Assembly (NCBI RefSeq): GCF_013137895.1
Contig: NZ_CP053538.1
Span: forward strand, 3,441,001 to 3,505,000
Direction of reading: 5' to 3'
Source: Hymenobacter taeanensis
GTDB taxonomy: Bacteria > Bacteroidota > Bacteroidia > Cytophagales > Hymenobacteraceae
DNA: 64,000 nt
In this document: in pieces, positions 17,691-25,900 of the stretch
Layout of the letters: each line of letters begins with the position of its first letter
Numbering within the stretch: the stretch's first letter is position 1
Notes under the pieces: generated by a model
What the model saw: only the letters and a program-made list of their open reading frames with translations
Database searches by the model: none
What the model was told of the DNA's origin: nothing
Made by a program: the position numbers and the translations under genes

Positions 17691-19367
17691 TTAGACGTTT
17701 TGCTTTTTCAACTCGCCCACGGCGTGGTCTACGGCGCGGGCCGTGAGAGCCATATACGTCAGCGAGGGGTTCTGGCACGCCGCCGACGTCATGCAGGCGC
17801 CATCCGTCACGTACACGTTGGGGGCATCCCACACCTGGTTGTGCTGGTTGAGCACCGACGTTTTAGGGTCGCGGCCCATACGGGCAGTGCCCATTTCGTG
17901 AATACCGCCCCCCATGGAGTAGCCGTTGTTGTAGGTCTTCACGTTTTTCAACCCCGCTTTTTCCAGCATCTCCTGCGCATCCTGCATCATATCAATGCGC
18001 ATTTTCTGCTCATTCTCCCGAATGGTCGCATCAATAGCCAGCACGGGCAGGCCCCACTTATCCTTTTTGGTTTTATCGAGGAAGGCACGGTTGTCGTGGT
18101 AGGGCAGGGTTTCGCCGAAGGCTCCTAAGCCCATGGTCCACTGGCCGGGTTCGGTGAGGGCATCCTTCAGGTCGCCGCCAATGCTCATCTCAGCAATTTC
18201 CCGGCTCCAGCCTTCACGGCCGGCCCCTCCCTGGTAGCCAAAGCCCCGAATGTAGTCGCGCTTGTCGCCGAACAGGTTGCGGAAGCGGGGCACGTAAATG
18301 CCGTTGGCCCGGCGGCCATACACGTACTTGTCCTCGTAGCCCGGCATCTCACCATGAGCCCCCGCCCGGAAGTGATGGTCCATCAGGTTGTGGCCCAGCT
18401 CTCCGCTGCTGCTGCCCAGGCCCTCGGGCCATACGTCGGTAGCCGAGTTCATCAGTACCCAGGCTGAGTTCAGCGTGGATGCATTCAGGAACACGATTTT
18501 AGCGTAGTACTCGTAAGTTTTGTTGGTCTCCGCATCCAGCACTTCTACCCCCTTGGCCCGCTTGGTATCCTTATCGTAGAGGATGCGCGTGACAATGGAG
18601 AACGGCCGCAGCGTGAGGTTGCCGGTAGCCATGGCCGCCGGCAAACTAGCCGATTGCGTGCTGAAGTAGGCCCCAAACGGGCAGCCCAGCCAGCACTTGT
18701 TGCGGTACTGGCAGTTGGTGCGGTTGTTATGCGGCTTGGTGATGTTGGCCGTGCGGCCAATCACCATGTGCCGGTCTTTAAAGTTTTTCTTAATGCGGGC
18801 TGCCACGTCTTTCTCCACGCAGTTCATCTCCATGGGCGGCATAAAGTCGCCGTCGGGCAGCTGGGGCAGGCCATCCCGGTTGCCGCTGATACCGGCAAAC
18901 TTCTCTACGCGGCTGTACCAGGGGGCCAGGTCTTTGTAGCGAATGGGCCAGTCCACGGCCACGCCGTCTTTGTCGTTGGCCTCAAAATCGTAGTCGCTCC
19001 AGCGGTACGACTGGCGTCCCCACATCAGGGAGCGGCCACCAACCTGGTACCCGCGGAACCAGTCGAAGGGCTTCACTTCTACGTAGGGGCTTTCCCGCTC
19101 ATCTACCCAGAAGTTTAGGTTGCTCTCGTTGAGGGTATAATCGCGCTTGAGAACGGGGTGGTCCTCAATCATCTTTTGAGTTTTGCCGCCCCGGTGGGGT
19201 AGCTCCCATGGCGCCTTGTTGGCGTTTACATAGTCTTTGATATGCTCCACGTTGCGGCCACGCTCGAGCATGATGGTTTTTAAGCCTTTTTCCGTCAACT
19301 CCCTGGCGGCCATGCCGCCAGAAATGCCAGAACCGATGACGATGGCATCGTACGTGTACTTTTCCAT
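17691..19367 (-). CDS. GMC-family FAD/iron-sulfur sugar dehydrogenase, catalytic subunit
   Basis: Start chosen at ATG 19367 (558 residues), because the FAD-binding motif IGSGISGGMAARELTEKG then begins at residue 11. C219, C225 and C229 form C-x5-C-x3-C, the spacing of the 3Fe-4S ligands in bacterial FAD-glucose dehydrogenase alpha subunits. The C-terminal catalytic region has His in GIHEMGTARMG and Asn in ACQNPSLTYMAL. There is no signal peptide; export by the small subunit's Tat signal is expected. Such three-part complexes oxidise a sugar hydroxyl (C1 in glucose dehydrogenase, C3 in lactose/glucoside 3-dehydrogenases) and pass electrons to cytochrome c. The DUF1080 neighbour favours C3 here. 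Confidence 0.9.
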   Translation of the reverse strand: MEKYTYDAIVIGSGISGGMAARELTEKGLKTIMLERGRNVEHIKDYVNANKAPWELPHRGGKTQKMIEDHPVLKRDYTLNESNLNFWVDERESPYVEVKPFDWFRGYQVGGRSLMWGRQSYRWSDYDFEANDKDGVAVDWPIRYKDLAPWYSRVEKFAGISGNRDGLPQLPDGDFMPPMEMNCVEKDVAARIKKNFKDRHMVIGRTANITKPHNNRTNCQYRNKCWLGCPFGAYFSTQSASLPAAMATGNLTLRPFSIVTRILYDKDTKRAKGVEVLDAETNKTYEYYAKIVFLNASTLNSAWVLMNSATDVWPEGLGSSSGELGHNLMDHHFRAGAHGEMPGYEDKYVYGRRANGIYVPRFRNLFGDKRDYIRGFGYQGGAGREGWSREIAEMSIGGDLKDALTEPGQWTMGLGAFGETLPYHDNRAFLDKTKKDKWGLPVLAIDATIRENEQKMRIDMMQDAQEMLEKAGLKNVKTYNNGYSMGGGIHEMGTARMGRDPKTSVLNQHNQVWDAPNVYVTDGACMTSAACQNPSLTYMALTARAVDHAVGELKKQNV

Positions 19368-19419
19368 AAAGGTGGGATGAGATAGGGCAGTAGCAAGTGG
19401 GCTTTGCAGCGAGCAAAGG

Positions 19420-20304
19420 CTACACGAGGGTGCGCTTGATGTGCGCGATACTCTTCTGAATGCTATCGAAGGGCGAGCCGGGCGTCTGGTCCTGCTCCAC
19501 AAAGAAGTACTTCATGCCGGCGGTGTTGGCCTGGGCAAAAATCCGCTTGAAGTCAATAACGCCGTTGCCTACCTCCGTGAAGTTTTTCTTGGCCGTGTTA
19601 TCCATATCCTTCACGTGCCACAGTGGGAAGCGGCCGGGGTGTTTTTTAAACAGAGCCACGGGGTCTTGGCCGGCTTTGGTAGCCCAATACAAGTCCAGCT
19701 CCATCTTCACCAAATCTTTGCTGGTGTTGTTAAGGAGCAGGTCGAAGGGCATCTGGCCGTTCTGGGCCATGAACTCGAAGTCGTGGTTATGGTAGCAGAG
19801 CTGAATGCCTGCCTTTTTGCTTCGCTCCCCAGCCTTATTCAGCTGGTCGGCCACGTACTTGTAATGGTCGAGGTTGCCGCGCTCAGCTTCAGATAAGTAG
19901 GCACACACCATATACTTCACGCCGGCCTGGGCAGCATCATCCACGGCCTTATCCCAGCCGTGGAGCATAGTGCCCAGAACGGGCTGGCCCTTATCCTGTT
20001 CTTCACCTAGTCGGTAGTGGCTGCTGGGCATAATCAGTCCGTGCTGCTTAAGAAGTTTAGTAAAGCTGGTGGGGTCCATGCCATAGAACTTCTGGCTACC
20101 CGTGTACGTAGCTCCTTCCACTGAAGTGTAACCCAGCTTGGCAATCCGGGCCAAGGTACCGGCGGGGTCTTGCTGCATGGCTTCGCGCACAGTATACAGT
20201 TGCAGCCCAATGTAAGACTTGGGAGCCGCCAGCAAGTTGGGGCTGAAAAGGGCGCCGGCTGAAAGCAAGGCCGCGGACTTCACAAAGGAACGTCTGGAGG
20301 TCAT
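19420..20304 (-). CDS. Tat-exported TIM-barrel sugar isomerase/epimerase
   Basis: Started at ATG 20304 (294 residues), so the protein opens MTSRRSFVKSAALLSAGALF, a clear twin-arginine signal. An upstream in-frame start would bury it. The mature part is an AP-endonuclease-2-like TIM barrel: 'YIGLQLYTVREAMQQDPAGTLARIAKLGYTSVEGA', 'IQLCYHNHDFEF', 'MELDLYWATKAG' and 'LWHVKDMD'. It is the first gene of the nine-gene minus-strand cluster and sits 52 bp upstream of the dehydrogenase gene. A periplasmic role on the sugar before or after oxidation is likely; the reaction is unknown. Confidence 0.87.
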   Translation of the reverse strand: MTSRRSFVKSAALLSAGALFSPNLLAAPKSYIGLQLYTVREAMQQDPAGTLARIAKLGYTSVEGATYTGSQKFYGMDPTSFTKLLKQHGLIMPSSHYRLGEEQDKGQPVLGTMLHGWDKAVDDAAQAGVKYMVCAYLSEAERGNLDHYKYVADQLNKAGERSKKAGIQLCYHNHDFEFMAQNGQMPFDLLLNNTSKDLVKMELDLYWATKAGQDPVALFKKHPGRFPLWHVKDMDNTAKKNFTEVGNGVIDFKRIFAQANTAGMKYFFVEQDQTPGSPFDSIQKSIAHIKRTLV

Positions 20305-20941
20305 GGGTAGATGGAAAGGAAGGATGGGAAGAGGCCTGTAATAGCCGGAATATTCAGCACACATACAAGGTGCCGCAGATTGGAATGGAGCAAGCCAGGC
20401 AGGGTGCACACAAGGAAGATTGGGTGCCTGTTAACCTAGTAATAAGTAAGCAAGATGCAGGGTTGTGAGGCCTTACTCACCAGATAAAGACGGTGGCAAC
20501 TTCGGCTGCTGAGGAGGTTAGTCCGCCCTAATTTATTGTTCCTTATTTGGAGAATACAAGAGCAACAAGCTTACCACAAAGGTTTTGGAGCACATCCGGA
20601 GAGCGGTTTATACACTTAGTGCACACTCCATTTTCAGCATAATCACTTGCATAGCTGCTGCTGTAAAGATGATAGTATGTTTTCAGTCACTTAAAAAACA
20701 CGCATTGACACGCTCATTCTCCGCAACTTTTTTTGAGCTATGTTCCTTTTTTACGCAATAGAGTTTGCGGAAGCTTAGTCAGGGGCTATGCGCAAACAGG
20801 CTATTCCATAGCAGACAGAGTACCTCCGTTCTGGTAGATAAAGCCACCGGACAGATGGCTGCTGGCCGGCTCGAGAAGAGAGCTGGTTATTCTTTACTTA
20901 ATTTGCTAGGCCACCTGTGTGGCTCATCACCCTGAGCAACT
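20305..20941. other. Divergent intergenic region upstream of the sugar-oxidation cluster
   Basis: About 640 bp without a credible gene. It contains the upstream regions of the nine-gene minus-strand cluster and of the plus-strand SGNH hydrolase. A small hairpin (GGCCAC-CTGT-GTGGCT, 20909-20924) lies 17 bp before the SGNH start. No convincing -7 box for the cluster was found. Confidence 0.4.
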
Positions 20942-21664
20942 ATGAAACTAGTAGTGCTACTTGCCCTTGTACTAGGCCTATGCCAGGCGCCTGCCTGGGC
21001 GCAAACCGCGCCCACCCCAGACCCGCTCCGAACCGATTGGGCCAACCTAACCCGCTACGCTACTGCCAATAAAGAGCTACCTGCTCCTACCGCAAAGGCA
21101 CCACGCGTGGTACTGTTAGGTAACTCTATTACTGATTCCTGGCCCAAGACTGATCCGAAGTTCTTTGCGGGGCAGCCCTACGAGTTTATTGGGCGGGGCA
21201 TTAGCGGGCAAACCTCACCCCAAATGCTGTTACGCTTTCGGCAGGATGTGCTGGAGTTGCAGCCCAAAGTGGTGGCTATACTGGCCGGAACGAACGATGT
21301 GGCCGAAAACACGGGGCCATATAACCCCAACGCCACCCTCAACAATATTAAGTCGATGGTGGAGCTGGCCCAGGCAAATGGCGTGCGGGTTGTATTGTGT
21401 TCAGTGCTGCCAGCCTATGATTTCTGGTGGCGCAAGGGACTAAGCCCAGCCCCCAAAATCGTGGCCCTGAACGTGCTGATCAAGGCCTACGCTCGGCAGA
21501 AGAAACTGGTGTATCTGGATTACCACGGAGCCATGGCCGATGAGCGGCAGGGCCTGAAGGTGGCCTACGGTGAAGATGGGGTGCACCCTAACCTGGCGGG
21601 CTACCAAGTGATGGAGCCCCTGCTGCAACAAGCCGTGGCTGATGCGCTCAAGCGCAAATACTAG
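20942..21664 (+). CDS. Secreted SGNH/GDSL hydrolase
   Basis: 240 residues with signal peptide MKLVVLLALVLGLCQAPAWA-Q. The four SGNH blocks are present: LLGNSITDSW (block I, with the catalytic Ser in GNS), RGISGQTSPQML (Gly, block II), LAGTNDVAEN (Asn, block III) and DGVHPNLAGY (Asp/His, block V). The family includes acetyl-xylan esterases, acetylhydrolases and lysophospholipases. Extracellular location and glycoside-degrading neighbours favour carbohydrate deacetylation, but this is inference. Confidence 0.9.
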   Translation: MKLVVLLALVLGLCQAPAWAQTAPTPDPLRTDWANLTRYATANKELPAPTAKAPRVVLLGNSITDSWPKTDPKFFAGQPYEFIGRGISGQTSPQMLLRFRQDVLELQPKVVAILAGTNDVAENTGPYNPNATLNNIKSMVELAQANGVRVVLCSVLPAYDFWWRKGLSPAPKIVALNVLIKAYARQKKLVYLDYHGAMADERQGLKVAYGEDGVHPNLAGYQVMEPLLQQAVADALKRKY

Positions 21665-21776
21665 TGGAGGGCCGTTGGGGCCCTTCAGAACTTAACCGGC
21701 GTAGGCCAGGTTAAACCCCGTGCCCGGCAGTCCGGCGGCTGGGGCGCTTACTTGTGCCGGTTGTTACGTTTTCTCC

Positions 21777-22070
21777 ATGAATCCTCCTCTCTTCCATATC
21801 GGACAGGAAGTTGTTTGTGTCAACGACGACTTTACTCTGCTACTGGTGCAAAATCCCAACATTCAGACACCCAAACGGGGACCCATTTACACGGTGCGCG
21901 GAATTTTTGACACCCATCGTGGCTATGGTATTACGCTGCATGAAATCAACAACGCTGGTGTGGCGCCCGGCTTCCCGGAAGCTAACTTTCATGAATCACG
22001 CTTTGCTCCGGTACCTCCTTTGGAGGAGATTGAGATTTCAGCGGCAATTGAGGAAACAGTGTCAGTGTAG
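21777..22070 (+). CDS. Small conserved-type hypothetical protein
   Basis: Started at ATG 21777 (97 residues; an in-frame upstream start at 21720 would add 19 unlikely residues). The protein begins MNPPLFHIGQEVVCVNDDF, then 'GPIYTVRGIF' and 'GYGITLHEINN', suggesting a small SH3-like beta-barrel of the kind found in short cytoplasmic proteins. No catalytic motif, signal peptide or membrane segment is present. I do not recognise a named family. It lies alone between the SGNH hydrolase and a threonine-rich lipoprotein. Confidence 0.6.
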   Translation: MNPPLFHIGQEVVCVNDDFTLLLVQNPNIQTPKRGPIYTVRGIFDTHRGYGITLHEINNAGVAPGFPEANFHESRFAPVPPLEEIEISAAIEETVSV

Positions 22071-22296
22071 AACAGTATGGGGAAGTGGGAAGAATTGACA
22101 GAACAAAAGCGTTGATACACCGTACGTTAGGAGCCCATTGGCCTAAACGGGAGCTGCTGATCAGCTGCGGTAGATGTGTGGGTAACGTCTGGCGGAGCTG
22201 AGTTTCCAGCGTAAGAATTTCCTCAATAGATTCTGCGTGCAGTAGCTCTGGGCAATACCCGCCAGTTGGGCATATCAGATACGTGTTTTTGTTCAT
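21982..22296 (-). CDS. Doubtful small hypothetical ORF
   Basis: A 104-codon frame begins MNKNTYLICPTGGYCPELLH at 22296 and overlaps the end of the convergent gene at 21777-22070 by 89 bp. The first ~50 residues have plausible composition and the start follows a purine-rich tract (AGGAAAGAGGATGAGAGA). The last third is low-complexity Pro/Ser/Leu and probably a shadow of the opposite gene. It could be a shorter real gene whose stop was lost, or chance. Confidence 0.25.
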   Translation of the reverse strand: MNKNTYLICPTGGYCPELLHAESIEEILTLETQLRQTLPTHLPQLISSSRLGQWAPNVRCINAFVLSILPTSPYCSTLTLFPQLPLKSQSPPKEVPEQSVIHES

Positions 22297-22314
22297 TCTC
22301 TCATCCTCTTTCCT

Positions 22315-22662
22315 ATGAAAACCTCACAGAAAACCAGCTGGGTTGCTAGCACATTTGCAGTGCTCTTCGGAGCCGGCGTCGCCTTATCGGGCTGCTCTAC
22401 CACCAGCACTGACACCCCTGCTTCTACTACGGGTACCGGTACTTCCACAATGGGTAGCAGCACGGGTTCTACTACCTACGGTTCCACATCAGGCTCTACA
22501 ACCAGTGGAACTACGTCAGGTACTACCACCGGAACTACTTCGGGCACCACTACCGGTACCACCATGGGCGCTACATCAGGCTCCACTACCAGTAGCACTA
22601 CTATGGGCTCTACTACCACCGGAACCACGTCTGGAACAACTAGCGGCACTACTACCCGGTAG
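22315..22662 (+). CDS. Thr/Ser/Gly-repeat lipoprotein
   Basis: 115 residues. A lipoprotein signal peptide ends in the lipobox LSGC (Cys27). Everything after it is built almost only from Thr, Ser and Gly in units such as SGTTTGTT and GSTTSGTT, with a few Met, Ala and Tyr. There is no charged residue between the early Asp and the final Arg. The result would be a flexible, possibly O-glycosylated surface stalk (Bacteroidota glycosylate D-S/T-x motifs, but such motifs are almost absent here). A strong terminator follows. No enzymatic function is suggested. Confidence 0.65.
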   Translation: MKTSQKTSWVASTFAVLFGAGVALSGCSTTSTDTPASTTGTGTSTMGSSTGSTTYGSTSGSTTSGTTSGTTTGTTSGTTTGTTMGATSGSTTSSTTMGSTTTGTTSGTTSGTTTR

Positions 22663-22683
22663 TTTATTAACAGCACGCTTATA

Positions 22684-22724
22684 AAAAAGCAGCCTCCCTT
22701 CTTACCGAAGGGAGGCTGCTTTTT
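22684..22724 (+). terminator. Bidirectional intrinsic terminator
   Basis: An 18-bp perfect stem (AAAAAGCAGCCTCCCTTC, loop TTACC, then the complement ending CTTTTT). It serves the Thr-rich lipoprotein gene on plus and the last paa-cluster gene on minus. Confidence 0.92.
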
Positions 22725-22744
22725 GTGCGTTTATCTGGTGGAGT

Positions 22745-23524
22745 TTACTTGCTTTTGAACTGCCGGATTGACTCACGAGTAAAGTCCGAAAGAACCAACC
22801 GGCCGCTGATGGCAGCGCGTTCAACCAAAAGGGTATCCCAGTTCTCAGTGCCTTGCCAGCATACTTGCTTCAGTTCCGTCAGCGCCTCGGGGTTGTAAGC
22901 CGCCAGCTTGGTGGCAAAGGCCGTAACTGCTGCATCAAGGGCCTCCGGAGTGGCCAGTACCTCCGCGTATAACCCACGCTCCTTGGCCCACTCTGCCGAG
23001 CGAAACTCAGCGGCATCGAGAGCTAACTGAGAGTAGGCGGCCAGGCCAATCTTGCGCTCTACCGCCGGGCCCACCACAAACGGCCCAATGCCTACTACCA
23101 GCTCACTGAGCTTCACGGCGGCCTGTGCCGTAGCAAAGCAATAGTCAGTAGAAGCAGCTACACCTACGCCGCCCCCAATGGCCTTGCCCTGTACGCGGCC
23201 CACAATGATTTTGGGGCAGGTACGGCAGGCGTTAATCACCTTCGCAAAGCCCGAAAAAAACTCCAGGCCCTGCGTTTCATTCTCAATGGCCATGAGCTCA
23301 TCGAAGCTGGCACCCGCGCAAAACGTCTTTTCGCCTTCACTTTTCAGGATGATAACTTTCGTGGTCGGCGACTGGCCTACGGTGGTAATGGTGTTGGCTA
23401 GCTGCGTGAGCAGGGCGCTGGGCAGGGAGTTGTGGCTGGGGTGGAAGAAGGAGATGGTGGCAACGCCATGGGCATCGGTAGTGGTTTCTACTTTGCCGGC
23501 GGTGAGGGTGGTAGGGGTGGTCAT
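22745..23524 (-). CDS. Crotonase-family (enoyl-CoA hydratase/isomerase) protein of the paa cluster
   Basis: 259 residues. The crotonase oxyanion-hole strings are FCAGASFDEL (residues ~72-81) and GKAIGGGVGVAAS (~116-128). The position of the first catalytic Glu of hydratases (GGGCE) is Gly here (GGGVG), whereas the second is kept (LSELVVGIG). It is the last gene of the phenylacetate cluster and the only candidate besides paaG for the 2,3-dehydroadipyl-CoA hydratase step (PaaF). The missing Glu makes simple assignment as PaaF uncertain; isomerase or hydrolase activity is possible. Confidence 0.8.
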   Translation of the reverse strand: MTTPTTLTAGKVETTTDAHGVATISFFHPSHNSLPSALLTQLANTITTVGQSPTTKVIILKSEGEKTFCAGASFDELMAIENETQGLEFFSGFAKVINACRTCPKIIVGRVQGKAIGGGVGVAASTDYCFATAQAAVKLSELVVGIGPFVVGPAVERKIGLAAYSQLALDAAEFRSAEWAKERGLYAEVLATPEALDAAVTAFATKLAAYNPEALTELKQVCWQGTENWDTLLVERAAISGRLVLSDFTRESIRQFKSK

Positions 23525-23542
23525 GGTGTGTAGTTGATGAAA

Positions 23543-23662
23543 ATGCTGTCCTGCTGAGCAGGTGGCGCATCAAGCCAAGGACTGAAGCATCTCTACCGTT
23601 TCCCCTCACGACAGGAGTTAGTTAGAGGTAGAGATGCTTCGGCAAGCTCAGCATGCCGGTCT
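23543..23662. repeat. Family A inverted-repeat element, copy 1 (hybrid)
   Basis: The right half carries GGTAGAGATGCTTCGGCAAG...CATGCCGG and the left half GAAGCATCTCTACCG, as in the other family A copies. The outer left part resembles family C (CTGCTGAGCAGGTGGCGCATC). It fills the gap between paaZ and the crotonase gene. Confidence 0.8.
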
Positions 23663-23675
23663 TTTATAGATGAGT

Positions 23676-25727
23676 TTACTCCTGGTTTTTCTTTTTCACC
23701 ATCGTCAGGATGGTAGCCACGGCAACGGTTTCGCCGGTTTCATCTGACACGTCCACGAGCCAGCGCACAATGCCCTTGGCTACGTCCTCGGCGTCGCGCT
23801 TCTCCTGGCCTATTTTCTCCTTAACCGTGAGTTTCACGCCAATGGTCATGCCGGGGTACACGGGCTTGGTGAAGCGGCACTCGTCCAGGCCATAATTGAG
23901 TAGTACCGGCCCCTTGCGAGGATCTACAAACATACCGGCGGCTTTGCTCAGGATGTAGTAGCCGTGGGCCACGCGACCCGTGAAAAGCGTGCCTTCCAAA
24001 GAAGTAGCATCCACGTGGGCGTAGAAGTTGTCGCCGGAAACCTGGGCGAAGTTGGTTATGTCCGACTCCGTGACGGTGTGGCGGTGCGTGGTGTAGGTCT
24101 GCCCGATTTCCAGCTCCTCAAAGTAGTGCTGGAAAGGGTGCTTGTCCTTCTCAACCTGCCTGGCTTTGGGCTGATACACTTCTGTAATGGCCGTAATCAT
24201 GCTGGGTGAGCCTTGGATAGCTACCCGCTGCATAAAGTGCTCTACGCCGCGCATGCCGCCCATTTCCTGTCCGCCACCGGCGCGGCCGGGACCACCATGA
24301 ATGAGTAGGGGCAGGGGTGAGCCGTGGCCGGTGCTTTCCTTGGCTACTTCCTCATTTATAACCAGTATGCGGCCGTGGTGAGTAGCGGCGCCCAGTACAA
24401 ACTCCTGGGCCGTGCGCGGGTCGTTGGTTGCTACAGAACACACCAGGGAGCCTTTGCCCATGTTCGATAAGGCAATTGCCTCATCCAGATCTTTGTAGGG
24501 CATAATGGTGCTTACCGGCCCAAATGCTTCTACTTCGTGGCTATCCGTAAACTTGAACGGCTCAGGGTTCAGCATTACAATCGGCGACATAAACGCGCCG
24601 GTCTTGCAGTCGCCCCCAATTACCTGCACATTGTCCAGGTCGCCGTACACGATGGGCGTGTTTTTGGCCAGCTCCCGTACCTGCTCTCGCACCCGCTTCA
24701 CCTGCGTGAGGCTTACCAGCGCGCCCATGCGCACACCCTCGGCCTGCGGGTGGCCTATGGTGGTTTGCGCCAGGGCTTTGCCTAAGGCAATCTGCACGTC
24801 TTCTACCAGGTTCTCGGGCACAATGGCGCGCCGAATGGCGGTGCATTTCTGCCCCGCTTTGGCCGTCATCTCCTTCCTGATTTCCTTAATGAACAAGTCA
24901 AACTCTGCGGTGCCAGGCACGGCATCGGGGCCCAGCACCGCCGAGTTCAGCGAGTCGGCCTCCATATTGAAGGGTACGGCTTCAGAAATGATGCGCGGGT
25001 GAGCCTTCAGCTTGCGGCCCGTTTCTGCCGATCCGGTAAAGGTCACTACATCCTGGTAGGTCACATGGTCCAGAATACCCTCGCCGGTACCGCACACCAG
25101 CTGCAATGCCCCTTCGGGCAATATTTTGGAGGCAATAATTTCGCGTACTACGGCTTCCGTGAGGTAGGCCGTAGGCACGGCGGGCTTCACGATGGCGGGC
25201 ATTCCGGCCAGCAGGTTCACCGCAATCTTTTCCAGCATACCCCAAATGGGGAAGTTGTAGGCGTTGATGTGCACGGCCACGCCCTCCTTCGGCACCATAA
25301 TGTGGTGGCCCATAAAGTTGCCAGCCTTCGACAGCGCAATGGGGTCCGACTCCACGTAAAATGGCTTGTCGGGGAATTTACGGCGCAGGGAGGCATTAGC
25401 AAACAGGTTGCCGATGCCGCCTTCAATGTCAATCCAGGAGTCGGCGCGGGTGGCGCCGCTGCGGTAGCTGAGGGTATAGAAATCTTCCTTCTTGCTGTCG
25501 AGGTGCAGGGCCAGCGCCTTAATCATGCGGCCGCGCTCATGGAACGTCATTTTGCGCAGAGCCTTGTTGCCGGTCCGGCGTGCGTAGTCCATCATGGCCT
25601 CATAGTCGAGGCCTTCGCTGCTGGCGAGGGCAATTATTTCACCGGTGCTGGCATCAAGCAATTCCTGCTCGTGGCCCTTACCGGCAATCCAGTGGCCTAG
25701 CGCATAATTTTGGAGGGTGGGAGTCAT
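23676..25727 (-). CDS. paaZ: Bifunctional oxepin-CoA hydrolase / semialdehyde dehydrogenase PaaZ
   Basis: Started at ATG 25727 (683 residues, close to 681 in E. coli); the open frame extends further upstream without homology. Residues ~1-520 are an aldehyde dehydrogenase domain with the catalytic Cys in AKAGQKCTAIRR and Glu in FNMEADSLNSAVLG. Residues ~540-683 are a MaoC-like (R)-hydratase hot-dog domain with FAQVSGDNFYAHVD (catalytic Asp and His). PaaZ opens the oxepin-CoA ring and oxidises the resulting semialdehyde to 3-oxo-5,6-dehydrosuberyl-CoA. Family A repeats flank the gene on both sides. Confidence 0.95.
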   Translation of the reverse strand: MTPTLQNYALGHWIAGKGHEQELLDASTGEIIALASSEGLDYEAMMDYARRTGNKALRKMTFHERGRMIKALALHLDSKKEDFYTLSYRSGATRADSWIDIEGGIGNLFANASLRRKFPDKPFYVESDPIALSKAGNFMGHHIMVPKEGVAVHINAYNFPIWGMLEKIAVNLLAGMPAIVKPAVPTAYLTEAVVREIIASKILPEGALQLVCGTGEGILDHVTYQDVVTFTGSAETGRKLKAHPRIISEAVPFNMEADSLNSAVLGPDAVPGTAEFDLFIKEIRKEMTAKAGQKCTAIRRAIVPENLVEDVQIALGKALAQTTIGHPQAEGVRMGALVSLTQVKRVREQVRELAKNTPIVYGDLDNVQVIGGDCKTGAFMSPIVMLNPEPFKFTDSHEVEAFGPVSTIMPYKDLDEAIALSNMGKGSLVCSVATNDPRTAQEFVLGAATHHGRILVINEEVAKESTGHGSPLPLLIHGGPGRAGGGQEMGGMRGVEHFMQRVAIQGSPSMITAITEVYQPKARQVEKDKHPFQHYFEELEIGQTYTTHRHTVTESDITNFAQVSGDNFYAHVDATSLEGTLFTGRVAHGYYILSKAAGMFVDPRKGPVLLNYGLDECRFTKPVYPGMTIGVKLTVKEKIGQEKRDAEDVAKGIVRWLVDVSDETGETVAVATILTMVKKKNQE

Positions 25728-25784
25728 ATGAGTAGGGTAGAAGGGTAGGAGTTTGGGAGGGAATGAGGCGAATTTAAAACAGAA

Positions 25785-25886
25785 CGTCATGCTGAGCTTG
25801 TCGAAGCATCTCTACTTCTGGCTAACTATTGGCCTAGGCCACTGCAACGAAGCGGTAGAGATGCTTCGACTCCGCTCAGCATGACG
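25785..25886. repeat. Family A inverted-repeat element, copy 2
   Basis: About 100 bp: CGTCATGCTGAGCTTGTCGA, then AGCATCTCTAC, a central TTGGCCTAGGCCA, then GGTAGAGATGCTTCGACTCC and CTCAGCATGACG. The two ~30-bp arms pair almost perfectly. It lies between paaY and paaZ. Confidence 0.93.
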
Positions 25887-25900
25887 GTCGATGTCGAAGC

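Noticed and set aside
17674..17832. A longer N-terminus for the small dehydrogenase subunit
   Set aside because: The extra 53 residues overlap the catalytic-subunit gene and are Arg-rich; the internal ATG at 17673 begins exactly at a twin-arginine signal.
11031..20304. Reading the sugar cluster as a myo-inositol (iol) operon because of Gfo/Idh and IolE/Hyi-like proteins
   Set aside because: No iolB, iolC or iolD is present, and the dehydrogenase is an exported GMC complex with DUF1080, which fits 3-keto glycoside chemistry better.
22440..22660. Short repeated units that could suggest a CRISPR or minisatellite array
   Set aside because: The repeats are codon-periodic (Thr/Ser/Gly codons) within one open frame after a lipobox, with no constant repeat and unique spacer pattern.
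23605..23620. GAGTTAGTTAGAGG in the repeat upstream of the crotonase gene as a further PaaR site
   Set aside because: It lies in the loop of a family A repeat, has only one half-site and lacks the second arm of the dyad.
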